Below are positions 34,373 to 42,631 of a stretch of 64,000 nucleotides of DNA, piece after piece. Numbering within the stretch: the stretch's first letter is position 1; each line of letters starts with the position of its first letter. The translations under genes were made by a program, and so were the position numbers. The notes below the pieces were generated by a model, which made no database searches, was not told the origin of the DNA, and saw nothing but the letters and a program-made list of their open reading frames with translations. Source of the stretch: Deltaproteobacteria bacterium (GTDB lineage Bacteria; Myxococcota_C; UBA6777). The stretch spans positions 1-64,000 of the forward strand of contig SBHC01000048.1 of the NCBI GenBank assembly GCA_006226375.1. The letters are read 5' to 3'.

Positions 34373-35182
34373 TTAGAAGTAGAGAGCGACGATATCCTTG
34401 AGCGAGTTTGCAACATCACGATCGTCAGTGAGCGGCTCAACGATACCAACCTCACAAGCCAACCGAGCTGGTAAGCCTGCGTGTATTAACCGGGCCGTAT
34501 CGACGAGCAAACGGGTGGACACTGACTCCGTTAGGCCCAAGTGGTGTAGGTTTCTAACTTTGTTGGCAAGGGCCACAAGTTGACGACATGACTTGGTCGG
34601 TAAGCTTGTTTCGTTCGCCACGATCTCGGCTTCGAGTCTTGCTTCGGGATACTGAAAGGCCAACGAGACAAATCGTTGCCGTGTGGATGGTTTTAGCTCC
34701 TTCCACGCCCCCTGGTATCCTGGATTAAAAGAAGCGATCAACATGAAGGATTCAGGTGCTTCCAACACTTCATCGTGACGATCAAGAAACAAACAACGTC
34801 GGTGGTCAGTGAGGGAATGAAGGACAACCACAGTGTCAGGTCGAGCTTCCGCGATCTCGTCGATGTAGAGGATGGCTCCTTGCCGAACTGCACGAGTCAA
34901 AGGCCCATCCATCCAAACCGTCTCGTTGCCACGCACCAAATATCGTCCCAGGAGATCCACTGCGGAGGTCTCCTCGTGGCACACAACGGTGATCAAAGGA
35001 AGCCCCATTCTTACGGCCATGTACTCTACAAACCTAGACTTTCCCGTCCCTGTCGGACCTTTCAGCAAGAGGGGAAGGTGATGGGCATGGGCCTTCTCAA
35101 AGATTTCAACTTCACGCCCCACCGGCCGATAAAAGGGAGCGCTTTGTTCCATCGAGAGGTGAGCAACCGTTGGAGATCCCAT
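34373..35182 (-). CDS. norQ: NorQ: AAA+ ATPase for nitric oxide reductase maturation
   Basis: A 269-residue MoxR/CbbQ-type AAA+ ATPase. Walker A LLKGPTGTGKSRFVEY, Walker B GAILYIDEIAEARPDTV, sensor-1 region FMLIASFNPGYQGAWKELKP and the CbbQ/NorQ C-terminal domain are visible. It remodels or loads the NO reductase together with NorD. ATG lies 2 nt beyond the norB stop, and GAGGAGG inside the norB end serves as its ribosome site. Full length. Confidence 0.92.
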   Translation of the reverse strand: MGSPTVAHLSMEQSAPFYRPVGREVEIFEKAHAHHLPLLLKGPTGTGKSRFVEYMAVRMGLPLITVVCHEETSAVDLLGRYLVRGNETVWMDGPLTRAVRQGAILYIDEIAEARPDTVVVLHSLTDHRRCLFLDRHDEVLEAPESFMLIASFNPGYQGAWKELKPSTRQRFVSLAFQYPEARLEAEIVANETSLPTKSCRQLVALANKVRNLHHLGLTESVSTRLLVDTARLIHAGLPARLACEVGIVEPLTDDRDVANSLKDIVALYF

Positions 35183-35184
35183 TG

Positions 35185-36612
35185 TTATTGTGCCTCCTCA
35201 GCCGTGGCGTGGAGAGATGAGCTTTTTTCTTCCTGAGGTTGTTGTGTATGAGAGACTCCTGCCCAGGAAGCATCCATATCGTTCACTCCAATCATTTCAT
35301 CACTTGGGAGCCCATAGCGGATGAAGTTATAGATGTAGAGAAGGATCCCTACGGTGAACAAGGATGCTGCGAGAACTAGGCCCAAAAAGTGGACCTCTAC
35401 CTCTTTCTGGACGGCGAGGAAGTCCATCCCCATTTTGCGCTCCAGGTAGACTTGCGCGATTCCAGCGACTGCAAAGGCTCCAGTCATTCCAACCATACCA
35501 ATGTTGGAAGCCCAAAATGCGAGCATTCCCGTCATGTTGTTCCACAACTTTCGACCCGTCATCAGAGGCATAGCGTATGTGATAATTGCAAGAACAATCA
35601 TGGCATACGCACCCCAGAACGCGAGGTGTCCGTGCATCGCCGTTACGAGGGTCCCATGCGTGTAGAGGTTGACCTGAGGCAAGGTATGAGCAAAACCGAG
35701 AAATCCGGCCCCAACGAAGGACATGATGGCACAACCAATCGTCCAATACAGAGAGATCTTGTTGGGGTGGGTTCGGCCGCTCCTTCGGTACATGGCAACA
35801 GCAAACAAGGCCATCCCCAAGAAGGCCAGCGGCTCCAGCGCAGAGAAAATACCTCCAATCCATAACCAGTATCGGGGGGTTCCGATGAAGTAATAGTGGT
35901 GCCCTGTGCCCAAGATACCCGAAAGAAAAGTGAGCCCAACGATGATATAAAGCCACTTCTCAATCACCTCCCGATCCACACCTGTTAGCTTGATCAAAAG
36001 GTAAGCTAGAATAGCTCCCATGATGAGCTCCCAAACTCCTTCCACCCAGAGGTGGACCACCCACCATCGAAAGTAAGAGTCAAAGGTTTGGTTGGAGAAG
36101 TAAATCATGCCTGGCAAGTACAGAAGCGCAGCCGAGGTCAGCCCCATGTACAGAACGATGCCTGTGGTTGTAAAGCGGTTCCCGCGCCATACAGTCATGC
36201 CAATGTTGTAAAGGAATAGAAGGATGTTAACGACCACGAGGTAGTCGAGAGGGCGGGGAATCTCCAGGAACTTACGTCCTTCCCACCAGTTGAGGTGGAA
36301 CCCGATGATCGCAACGACCCCAACAAGAAGCAAAGAGACCAGCTGGACATAAGCAAGGGGGACGGAGTGTAACTCTCGATCCGCTTCATCAGGGATCATG
36401 AAATAGCTTGCACCCATAAATCCCGTTAAGAGCCACACCACCAAGAGGTTGGTATGGGTGGCACGGGCTGCGTTGAATGGAATCCAGTTGTGCAGCCCAT
36501 CCAGTCCCATATGGGCAAAGCCCATGATAAATCCGTATACAATTTGCAGTACCAGCAGCGCCATACAGGCAGCAAAAAACCAATACGCCACTTTTTGCGA
36601 GCGAAACTTCAT
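35185..36612 (-). CDS. norB: NorB: nitric oxide reductase cytochrome b subunit
   Basis: A 475-residue heme-copper-type catalytic subunit with 12 predicted helices; ATG 36612 follows a GTG and TAGGAG. Key elements are THTNLLVVWLLTGFMGASYF (low-spin heme ligand), WWVVHLWVEGVWELIMGAIL with the FeB His and essential Glu, GTGHHYYFIGTPRYW with two FeB His, and AMHGHLAFWGAY (axial ligands). It lacks the N-terminal quinol-oxidising extension of qNor, so it needs NorC. It reduces two NO to N2O. The C-terminal 40 residues are a hydrophilic tail. It sits 72 nt after norC. Confidence 0.95.
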   Translation of the reverse strand: MKFRSQKVAYWFFAACMALLVLQIVYGFIMGFAHMGLDGLHNWIPFNAARATHTNLLVVWLLTGFMGASYFMIPDEADRELHSVPLAYVQLVSLLLVGVVAIIGFHLNWWEGRKFLEIPRPLDYLVVVNILLFLYNIGMTVWRGNRFTTTGIVLYMGLTSAALLYLPGMIYFSNQTFDSYFRWWVVHLWVEGVWELIMGAILAYLLIKLTGVDREVIEKWLYIIVGLTFLSGILGTGHHYYFIGTPRYWLWIGGIFSALEPLAFLGMALFAVAMYRRSGRTHPNKISLYWTIGCAIMSFVGAGFLGFAHTLPQVNLYTHGTLVTAMHGHLAFWGAYAMIVLAIITYAMPLMTGRKLWNNMTGMLAFWASNIGMVGMTGAFAVAGIAQVYLERKMGMDFLAVQKEVEVHFLGLVLAASLFTVGILLYIYNFIRYGLPSDEMIGVNDMDASWAGVSHTQQPQEEKSSSLHATAEEAQ

Positions 36613-36684
36613 CACCCATCTCCTATTCTTCAGCAGTCAATCCCACGAGCCAGTTGTGCAAGTCGGGTCGTGACCGAAAGAGGC

Positions 36685-37518
36685 TTATTTCAGTTGAGAC
36701 AAATACTCGACCAGCTTTGTCAGGTTGTCTTTGGATAGCGGCAGCTTCGGCATTTGGGTTCCTGGCTTCACCGCTTGAGGGTCTGTCAGCCATTTCTGGA
36801 GATACACAGGTGTGTATTTTCGGCCTACATGGTCGAGAGCGGGTCCGACTTTTCCTCCCTGCCCATGCAAAGAGTGGCAAGCGATGCATAGCTGACGAAA
36901 AATGGTTGGCGGCTTGGCCGGAGCTTTGTTCTTGGCTTGGTTTGGAGCATTCGCCAACTGACGAGTTGCAGAGCGGCTTGAGGGGCTTGTTGCTCGACGA
37001 GAAGGCTGGGGTTGCTTGCGTGTCAAAGGAGGAGCAGGCGCTCGACGTGCTACCCCCGTTTGGGGTTGGCCCGACGGTGCGGGCTTGTCTGACGAGCCTT
37101 TCGCCAAGTTGGGTTTGGGAGGAAAACCGTTGAGGTCCATCTCCGAGATCCACTTAAAAAAGGCGATTAAGTCTTGGCGCTGACGTGCGGTAAAGTTGTA
37201 CTGCACCATTTTGCGTTCCCCCGGAAACATCGCTTGGGGATCCTTGAGAAAAATGTCGATCCACACCGCGCCACGCCGAGGGTACACCTTGGTTAACTCA
37301 GGAGCGTAGTAGGCCCCCTCACCCAAAAGAGTGTGGCACCCCATGCAGTTGTTTTCGTCCCACAGCTTCTTTCCTCGCTCCACTGCAGGGGTGATGTTGC
37401 GCCCTTTCGTTTGGGCCGGAACTTGTCGGACTGTGTCCACTGTCAGAAATAAGAAAAGAAGAGAGAACAAGGCTGTTCCTGATACAAAAAACAGCCTCGC
37501 TTGTGATTTGGAAAGCAT
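36685..37518 (-). CDS. norC: NorC with an extra C-terminal cytochrome c domain (diheme)
   Basis: A 277-residue protein. N-terminal anchor (ARLFFVSGTALFSLLFLFLT) and a canonical NorC heme domain: C58-MG-C61-H62, GEGAYYAPELTKVYP, and KMVQYNF with the axial Met. A Pro/Ala/Gln/Ser/Arg-rich linker (about 140-200) leads to a second cytochrome c module: C211-IA-C214-H215, GKVGPALDHVGRKYT and GTQMPKLPLS. Ordinary NorC has about 150 residues and one heme. The extra domain probably receives electrons from periplasmic donors or wires Nor to another complex. ATG has AGGAG upstream; it is the first gene of the nor run. Confidence 0.92.
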   Translation of the reverse strand: MLSKSQARLFFVSGTALFSLLFLFLTVDTVRQVPAQTKGRNITPAVERGKKLWDENNCMGCHTLLGEGAYYAPELTKVYPRRGAVWIDIFLKDPQAMFPGERKMVQYNFTARQRQDLIAFFKWISEMDLNGFPPKPNLAKGSSDKPAPSGQPQTGVARRAPAPPLTRKQPQPSRRATSPSSRSATRQLANAPNQAKNKAPAKPPTIFRQLCIACHSLHGQGGKVGPALDHVGRKYTPVYLQKWLTDPQAVKPGTQMPKLPLSKDNLTKLVEYLSQLK

Positions 37519-37774
37519 AGATACACTCCTAGTATCCGCCGCATTGGGCGCAAAACACTCTCAACCGATGGCTCGGTCAGGTGTGGTTCAACAGAGGACA
37601 AAGAGCGACACATGCAGCGTCGAGATCTCGCCTGTCGGACTGCTCTTTGTGGATGCTTTTTTGCGGACTGACTGGTTGCTTCGGCCAGTCGAATCGGGAA
37701 ACCTGCTGTATGGCTCAGCTACGGAAGACAGAAGACCGCTTCTCTCTCGAAGCTGTCGCAGGAATGATTTTCGT
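37519..37774 (-). promoter_or_regulatory. nor operon upstream region
   Basis: 256 bases between sco and norC, both on the minus strand, so norC probably has its own promoter here. GACTGG/CCAGTC form a 6-bp inverted repeat near 37670-37690. I could not find an FNR-type box or a clear -35/-10. Confidence 0.35.
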
Positions 37775-38587
37775 TTACTTGGACAACAATTGGCGAATCA
37801 CGGCCTGTGAACGTTGAGGCTTTTGGGCCAAGCCGACTTGTTGGTGTCGTCGGACGCCTCGTTGATCGAGAATGCTGATCAGGTTGGAATGGACATAGTC
37901 CACATCGTTGATCTTGCGATACTTCACCCCAAGGACTGCGGCCAATTCCAAAATCTGGATCGACGAGCCTCGAAGCAACAGCCAGCGTGAGTCCATCTTC
38001 CTTTGTTGGGCCAGTGCTCTCAAGCGAGTTGCGGTGTCTCGTTTGGGGTCAAACGTAACGAGAACAATCCGTACCTTCTTTCGTTGCTCAGGTGTTAATC
38101 CTCGATCGATCGCTTGAATGTCCGAGATCGTCATGGGGCACGCATGGGGACATGAAGCGTAAATCATAGCCAGAAGGATGACACTTCCCCGCAGCGACGA
38201 GAGCTTGAGGGTCTTTCCCTGATGCGATTTCCAAGTGCTCTTGAGCTGGTAAAGCGAAAGCGACTTGGATGATGGCTGTGCTCCAGACTTCTTGCTTGAC
38301 ACCGCCAGTGTGCCCTTGGCCTTCATTGCTTGCTTTTTGTGCTTGTGGCAACACGCCTTGCGGGCTTTTGGTTTGGCTTTGTTGTGGTGTGTGTTCGCCT
38401 GTTTCTTGTGCTTACGGCAGCATGCCTTGTGAGCTTTTGGTTTTGCCTTGTTGCAGTTTGCGTGGTTTTGTTTCTTGTGATTGTGAGCTTTGGCTTCGTT
38501 GGCGTGAGGAACAAAAGAATTCCAAGACAGCCAACCCCATATCACGGCAACCAGAGCCGTACCCATTCCTATTGTTTTCCACTTCAT
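37775..38587 (-). CDS. SCO1/SenC copper chaperone with Cys/His/Lys metal-binding repeats
   Basis: A 270-residue protein from ATG 38587 (AAGGAA upstream). An N-terminal helix anchors it (IGMGTALVAVIWGWLSW). Residues 31-92 are a His/Lys/Cys-rich segment with two near-identical copies at 47-64 and 70-87, each with a CC pair and HK runs (KAKPKAHKACCRKHKKQA in the first). The thioredoxin-like SCO domain follows, with copper ligands C146 and C150 (ASCPHACPM) and the distal His in DVDYVHSNL. SCO proteins deliver copper to CuA or other Cu sites; here NirK is the obvious client. It is 4 nt downstream of the nirV-like gene. Confidence 0.9.
   Translation of the reverse strand: MKWKTIGMGTALVAVIWGWLSWNSFVPHANEAKAHNHKKQNHANCNKAKPKAHKACCRKHKKQANTHHNKAKPKARKACCHKHKKQAMKAKGTLAVSSKKSGAQPSSKSLSLYQLKSTWKSHQGKTLKLSSLRGSVILLAMIYASCPHACPMTISDIQAIDRGLTPEQRKKVRIVLVTFDPKRDTATRLRALAQQRKMDSRWLLLRGSSIQILELAAVLGVKYRKINDVDYVHSNLISILDQRGVRRHQQVGLAQKPQRSQAVIRQLLSK
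38327..38449 (-). repeat. Tandem 69-bp repeat inside the SCO gene
   Basis: Two copies with a 69-bp period encode the 18-residue Lys/Ala/Pro/Cys-Cys/His block of the SCO protein (residues 47-64 and 70-87). DNA and protein are both conserved between copies, indicating a recent in-frame duplication. Confidence 0.75.
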
Positions 38588-38591
38588 CGTG

Positions 38592-39467
38592 TTATTCCTT
38601 CTTGCCCAAAGGCTCTTTCTTCCCATGGTTCGTCGGAAGAGAGGACGACGCACAGCGAAAGCCCAGGTTTGCTACTGTAAAATGGAACTGCAAGCTGCTC
38701 CGAAAAGCGAATCGCATGAAGCTTGCGTAGTCGTTCACATTGGAAGCCCCTTGTGAACCGGCTCCGCAAAACAGCTTGCGTGAGAGGGCCTTGTCGCTTC
38801 GTGCGTCGCCTGTGAGCGTGATGTTGTTGAAGTCGAGCGTCCACTCCCAGATCAGGCCGTGGGTGTCGTAAATTCCCCAAACATTGCGATATGTACTCTT
38901 GACGGGCGGCAGAATATGAGACGTCGGCTTGCTGTACCAGGCCAGAATACGCTGCAGGTAACCCGGCTCCTTTTGCCCTTGTTTTCGAGTTTGACTCGCC
39001 ATCGCCATGTACTCCCACTCGTGAGTCCTGGGCAAACGCTTGCCCTTCCACTTGCAGTAGTACCGAGCTGGAAACCACGACACATAGGTCACTGGGCTGT
39101 TCTGCAGTTGGTTTGCTTTTGGACCCAATGACAAATCATTCTTCCAGTGTTGGAGATAGGAAGGGCCCGCAAACAACCGAGAGATCCTAGAGCGACGCCA
39201 CCGAGGGTTCGCACGTACAAAGGCCAAGAACTGCTGGTGGGTCACTGCCGTTTGATCGATCCAGAACGTGTTCACTCGCTCTCGTTTTCGAACCTTCCCT
39301 GCAAACATCGGAAGGTACAAGCCACCATCGACCTTGACCATGCTGGAGCCTGAGGGATCTGAACGCTTTGGCGATTGGCAGAACCCCTTGGACGGAAAAC
39401 CCAGAAGAAGAGCTATCCATAGCAACTCCCAGCCCCATCCCAACTGCTTTGCTTCTTTCTTGTTCAT
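38592..39467 (-). CDS. nirV: NirV-like protein with FGE-sulfatase (SUMF1) domain
   Basis: A 291-residue exported protein from ATG 39467 (GGAGG upstream; signal peptide ending near FPSKGFCQ). The formylglycine-generating-enzyme fold is indicated by VKVDGGLYLPMF, FWIDQTAVTHQQFLAFV, SPVTYVSWFPARYYCKWKGK, RLPRTHEWEYMA, GIYDTHGLIWEWTLD and NLGFRCA. The Cys pair of true formylglycine enzymes is not evident. NirV proteins of this fold are encoded next to nirK in many denitrifiers and are thought to help NirK maturation; their biochemistry is unsettled. It lies 85 nt after nirK. Confidence 0.8.
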   Translation of the reverse strand: MNKKEAKQLGWGWELLWIALLLGFPSKGFCQSPKRSDPSGSSMVKVDGGLYLPMFAGKVRKRERVNTFWIDQTAVTHQQFLAFVRANPRWRRSRISRLFAGPSYLQHWKNDLSLGPKANQLQNSPVTYVSWFPARYYCKWKGKRLPRTHEWEYMAMASQTRKQGQKEPGYLQRILAWYSKPTSHILPPVKSTYRNVWGIYDTHGLIWEWTLDFNNITLTGDARSDKALSRKLFCGAGSQGASNVNDYASFMRFAFRSSLQFHFTVANLGFRCASSSLPTNHGKKEPLGKKE

Positions 39468-39552
39468 AGCAACACCTCCGGTGCAGTAGAGTAAGTGTCT
39501 TTCAAAGTCCGTTGAAATGATTAGCCTGGAGAAAAGGAAGCTTCTTTCTTCG

Positions 39553-41106
39553 TTATTTGAGCGTCTTCCGTACCTTCGCAACGTCTTTGGCGTGGATGGT
39601 TGGCCCTTTGTTTTTCCATGAGTTCAACACATACGTGAGCACGTTGGCTACTTCCTCATCGGTGAGTTTTACTTTGGGCATCACGCTGTTGTATTTCACT
39701 CCATTCACCACAACCTCTCCTTGCAGGCCCTGCAATACCACGCTGATGGCTCGTTTGGGCTTCCCTAGCAAATAGTCAGAGCCAGCCAGCGGCGGGAAGG
39801 CCCGAGGCACACCTTGACCTGTGGGTTGGTGGCAAGCTGCACAGTTTTGCAGATACACTTGCTTTCCAAAGGCCATCCTTTGTTTGAGAGTCTTGGCTTT
39901 GACTTCTTTCTGTTTCTTCTCGTTCAAACTCTGTATCCCGCCACCTTCCGGTAAGTATACCGCGTCGGACTGCTTGCCAGAGTAGATGCCAGCAACCTTC
40001 TTGCCCGAAACCTTCAACATGCCAAGAGCCCCTTTGTTGAACGCCCGGAAGATCGAGTGGTCCACCAAAATATAGGTGCCAGGGACATCCAACTTAAACT
40101 CAACCATAGTGGCTCCGCCTGCCGGTACGAGAGTGGTCTGCACATTTTTGTTCACTTTGGAGCCTGCCTCAGAATAGACTCTGTCGAAGATCTCGCCGAT
40201 CACGTGGAACGATGACACCAGGTTGGGTCCGCCATTTCCAACAAACAATCGCACCGTTTCTCCATTTTTAGCCTGCAACGCTTTTTTGCCACTCAGGGAT
40301 CCTACAGATCCATTGAATACAACATAGTCTGCTTGTTCTTTCACCGCTTTTTGCATGTCAAAGGGTTGGTGTCCTCGTTTGCCGTATTCTCCCTGGGTGT
40401 AGAACTCGCTCTGCATGACGTAGTATTCGCGATCTACTGGAGGCAGGCCTGCCTTCGGCTCCACCAGGATAAGCCCGTACATGCCGTTCGCAATGTGCAT
40501 CCCTACAGGGGCTGTTGCGCAATGGTAGACATAGAGTCCCGGATTTATGACCTTGAACGTAAACTTGGAGGTGTGGCCGGGGGCCGTGAAAGATGCTGCT
40601 GCCCCGCCTCCAGGGCCTGTTACCGCGTGCAAATCAATGTTGTGAGGCATCTTGCTTGAGGGATGGTTGCTAAGGTGAAATTCTACCGTGTCTCCCTCGC
40701 GAACTCGAATGAATTTACCAGGGACTCTCCCTCCAAAGGTCCAAAAAGTATAACGAACTCCATCGGACAGTTCCAACTCCAACTCCCGTGTCTCCAACTT
40801 CACAATGACGTGAGCGGGGTGCCTTCGTTTGATGGGCGGTGGAACGTTGGGAGCATGTGTGAGTTGGGCATGAATGATCGGTAGCTTCGAGGGTTGAAGC
40901 TGTTTCTTTTGTGCCTTGGGTTTCTTTGTTTTCTGAGGTTTCGCTGCTTTTTTAGGTTGGGCTGTCTTTGCTGGACTTGGAGTTGCAGCGTGGGCCTTCT
41001 CTTCCAAGCTCAGGCTTGAGTTTTCCTTGCAGCCGCTGATGAGGAACCCTCCAAGTGCACAAAAGAATAATGCTTTCCATGTATGGTTTTTCAACGTTGT
41101 TGTCAT
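39553..41106 (-). CDS. nirK: Copper nitrite reductase NirK fused to a C-terminal cytochrome c
   Basis: A 517-residue lipoprotein-like precursor (lipobox GFLISGC26). A Lys/Ala/Pro-rich linker (about 30-75) precedes two cupredoxin domains. All Cu-NiR residues are visible: H155, catalytic D158 and H160 (MPHNIDLH), H195-C196, H204 and M209 ([18 protein letters not shown]), the substrate His in [11 protein letters not shown] and the last type-2 His in [11 protein letters not shown] cytochrome c domain follows with C422-AA-C425-H426 and NSVMPKVKL for the axial Met. The enzyme reduces nitrite to NO in the periplasm; the heme domain is a built-in electron donor as in Ralstonia-type fusions. ATG has AAGGAGAG upstream. 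Confidence 0.95.
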   Translation of the reverse strand: MTTTLKNHTWKALFFCALGGFLISGCKENSSLSLEEKAHAATPSPAKTAQPKKAAKPQKTKKPKAQKKQLQPSKLPIIHAQLTHAPNVPPPIKRRHPAHVIVKLETRELELELSDGVRYTFWTFGGRVPGKFIRVREGDTVEFHLSNHPSSKMPHNIDLHAVTGPGGGAAASFTAPGHTSKFTFKVINPGLYVYHCATAPVGMHIANGMYGLILVEPKAGLPPVDREYYVMQSEFYTQGEYGKRGHQPFDMQKAVKEQADYVVFNGSVGSLSGKKALQAKNGETVRLFVGNGGPNLVSSFHVIGEIFDRVYSEAGSKVNKNVQTTLVPAGGATMVEFKLDVPGTYILVDHSIFRAFNKGALGMLKVSGKKVAGIYSGKQSDAVYLPEGGGIQSLNEKKQKEVKAKTLKQRMAFGKQVYLQNCAACHQPTGQGVPRAFPPLAGSDYLLGKPKRAISVVLQGLQGEVVVNGVKYNSVMPKVKLTDEEVANVLTYVLNSWKNKGPTIHAKDVAKVRKTLK

Positions 41107-41216
41107 TTGTTGCTCTCCTTTTTTTTACCCATCGCAGGCCACACGTGCTCTGCTATTGGTGTGAGTGATCGATGAGGCTGCTGCCTGACGATCTTTTTTC
41201 TTAGTAGACTTTATTG

Positions 41217-41245
41217 TCTATATATAATTTTCAAAAGAGTTTCAA
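41217..41245 (-). promoter_or_regulatory. Putative sigma70 promoter for nirK
   Basis: On the minus strand TTGAAA (41245-41240) and TATAGA (41222-41217) are 17 nt apart in an AT-rich stretch. Transcription would start near 41210 with a leader of about 100 nt. The overlapping AGAC-N6-GTCT half-dyad (41206-41219) resembles a site upstream of the porin gene (51750-51763). Confidence 0.5.
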
Positions 41246-41319
41246 GTCTGTTGATTCAGTTTTTTTGCCGATTGGAAATTCTGGTATATTCACTTGGCAG
41301 TGATGGGGCTGTCTTGACG

Positions 41320-41333
41320 TTGATTTTACTCAA
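41320..41333. promoter_or_regulatory. FNR/DNR-type box upstream of nirK
   Basis: TTGAT-TTTA-CTCAA, one mismatch from the Crp/Fnr-family consensus TTGAT-N4-ATCAA. It is about 110 nt upstream of the putative nirK transcription start, so not at the class II position. It is one of five such boxes in intergenic DNA of the island. Confidence 0.4.
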
Positions 41334-41631
41334 TTTTAATATATCGCTAGCTAGGGTGTTGTGGCTTCAATTGTTATGGTTCTTTGAAGGCATTTTTTTT
41401 CCGACATGCTTTTTTTGCGACATGCCAGATCACCATGTGATTCTTATGCGGGCTGAAGATGGCCATGATTGGAATGGTTCCCGTGATGATCGTGGAGTGA
41501 GGGTGGGAGGAGCCCGGCGATGGCTTCCAGATTGTGGCTTTGCATCGCGGTAGGAATGGATGTTTCTTCTGTGGCATGAACTACAAAAATCACTTGGGCG
41601 TTTCTGCTTTTGGTATTGTTGGGGAGGTTTT
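41334..41631. other. Remaining nirK upstream region
   Basis: Nearly 300 bases between the FNR-type box and the upstream membrane-protein gene. Two short minus-strand frames are His-rich (for example LHDHHGNHSNHGHLQPA near 41444-41495) but lack ribosome sites. No gene is supported. Confidence 0.35.
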
Positions 41632-42075
41632 TTATCCTTGGGTAGAAACGATAGTGTCCATGCTTTTTTTTCGGTGTGTGGCTGCCGAAAATGATCGGAT
41701 TCGAGGCCACAAATGGAGTACAAAGAGAAACAAGGCTAAAAACTCGCAGGAGCGAGCCAGGAGCAGCCATCTGCTGCCAGCTAGGGTGCACATGCAGAAT
41801 AGACCGATCCCCACGTTCATCAAGACAAATGCTCTCCAGGCGAGGGCTTTGCGAGGTCTCTTTCGCTGGATTCGAGGGAGTATCCAGTATGCGGTGCCTA
41901 GGGTGAGGTGAAAAAGCCACCCCACCTGAAGGCATTCAATGTGAAAAGGGTAAAGCGTCCATAGTATTGGGGGGAGCCATGTCACTTTTGCCAAGAGCAA
42001 CATCAATCCAAGAGAGAAGCCAAGCACCAAATAGAACAAGGCAACCCGAAGCATCCATTGGCTTAGTTGAGGCAT
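41632..42075 (-). CDS. Four-helix membrane protein, heme-copper-oxidase-like fragment family (second copy)
   Basis: A 147-residue protein with about four helices: ALFYLVLGFSLGLMLLLA, FHIECLQVGWLFHLTLGTAY, FVLMNVGIGLFCMCTLAG and CEFLALFLFVLHLWPRI. The pattern FHxxxxxGWxxxLxxGxxxWxxP in helix two resembles helix II of NorB or cytochrome oxidase subunit I, which binds the low-spin heme. It is similar to the neighbour at 42076, with which it is coupled through TAAATG, so the two are likely subunits of one complex. Function unknown; a heme-binding or quinol-interacting role near HAO and NirK is inference. Confidence 0.6.
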   Translation of the reverse strand: MPQLSQWMLRVALFYLVLGFSLGLMLLLAKVTWLPPILWTLYPFHIECLQVGWLFHLTLGTAYWILPRIQRKRPRKALAWRAFVLMNVGIGLFCMCTLAGSRWLLLARSCEFLALFLFVLHLWPRIRSFSAATHRKKSMDTIVSTQG

Positions 42076-42507
42076 TTATTTGGCTCTCCTCTGCCCACGG
42101 ATACGACGCCAGATGTGCACGGAGAAACCCAGACAGGCCAGCCATTGGAGAAACCCTGAGAGGACGTAGAGTACGCCCCAAAGAGATGGTTGAGGCGAGG
42201 TTGATGCCAATGGCTCTGAGAGCACTCGAAGGGCAACCCCAAGGTTTAGGGTGAGTAAAATGACCATCGCAAAACTTTCGGAGCCTCTTGGACGTTCTCG
42301 TGTTTCAGTTGGAAACATCCAATGTGCAACGCCAAAGATGAGCTGGGTTAACCAGCCCACGAAGAATAGATGGAAGACAACCACTCGTTGTGCCCAAAGA
42401 AAAGTCGGCAAAAAGTGGGATTGTCCAAGTCTCCAAAGCTCAATAAACCAAGAAGCGAGCAAGGCCAAAAAAGAAAGCCGGATGGCCCAACGTGAAAAAG
42501 TTGGCAT
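42076..42507 (-). CDS. Four-helix membrane protein, paralogue of the 41632 gene
   Basis: A 143-residue protein with four helices: LSFLALLASWFIELW, VVVFHLFFVGWLTQLIFGVAHW, FAMVILLTLNLGVALRVL and VLYVLSGFLQWLACLGFSVHIW. It shares with its neighbour the MPxxSxW start, the His in helix two, the GWxxxxxxGxxxWxxP motif and the terminal WxRIR. ATG follows AGGTGA. Its stop TAA abuts the start of the next gene. Tandem duplication of an ancestral gene is likely. No characterised family is recognised with confidence. Confidence 0.6.
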   Translation of the reverse strand: MPTFSRWAIRLSFLALLASWFIELWRLGQSHFLPTFLWAQRVVVFHLFFVGWLTQLIFGVAHWMFPTETRERPRGSESFAMVILLTLNLGVALRVLSEPLASTSPQPSLWGVLYVLSGFLQWLACLGFSVHIWRRIRGQRRAK

Positions 42508-42631
42508 GGTCTTTTGTCACCTGTTGATTGAGACTTTGCCGGAGGGGCTGTTTGAAGGGTCGTTTCTCTCTTCAAGCTCTTTTCATGAAATGACAGAGTG
42601 TGGGCTTGAAAGGCCGAATTGAAAGAGAAGC

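Noticed and set aside
36685-37518. Diheme NorC as two adjacent genes joined by error
   Set aside because: The frame is continuous through a typical low-complexity linker with no internal start or ribosome site, so a real fusion is the simpler reading.
41374-41577. Short His-rich frames upstream of nirK, possible copper peptide
   Set aside because: No ribosome site, competing frames of similar length, and no homologue recognised; left as intergenic.
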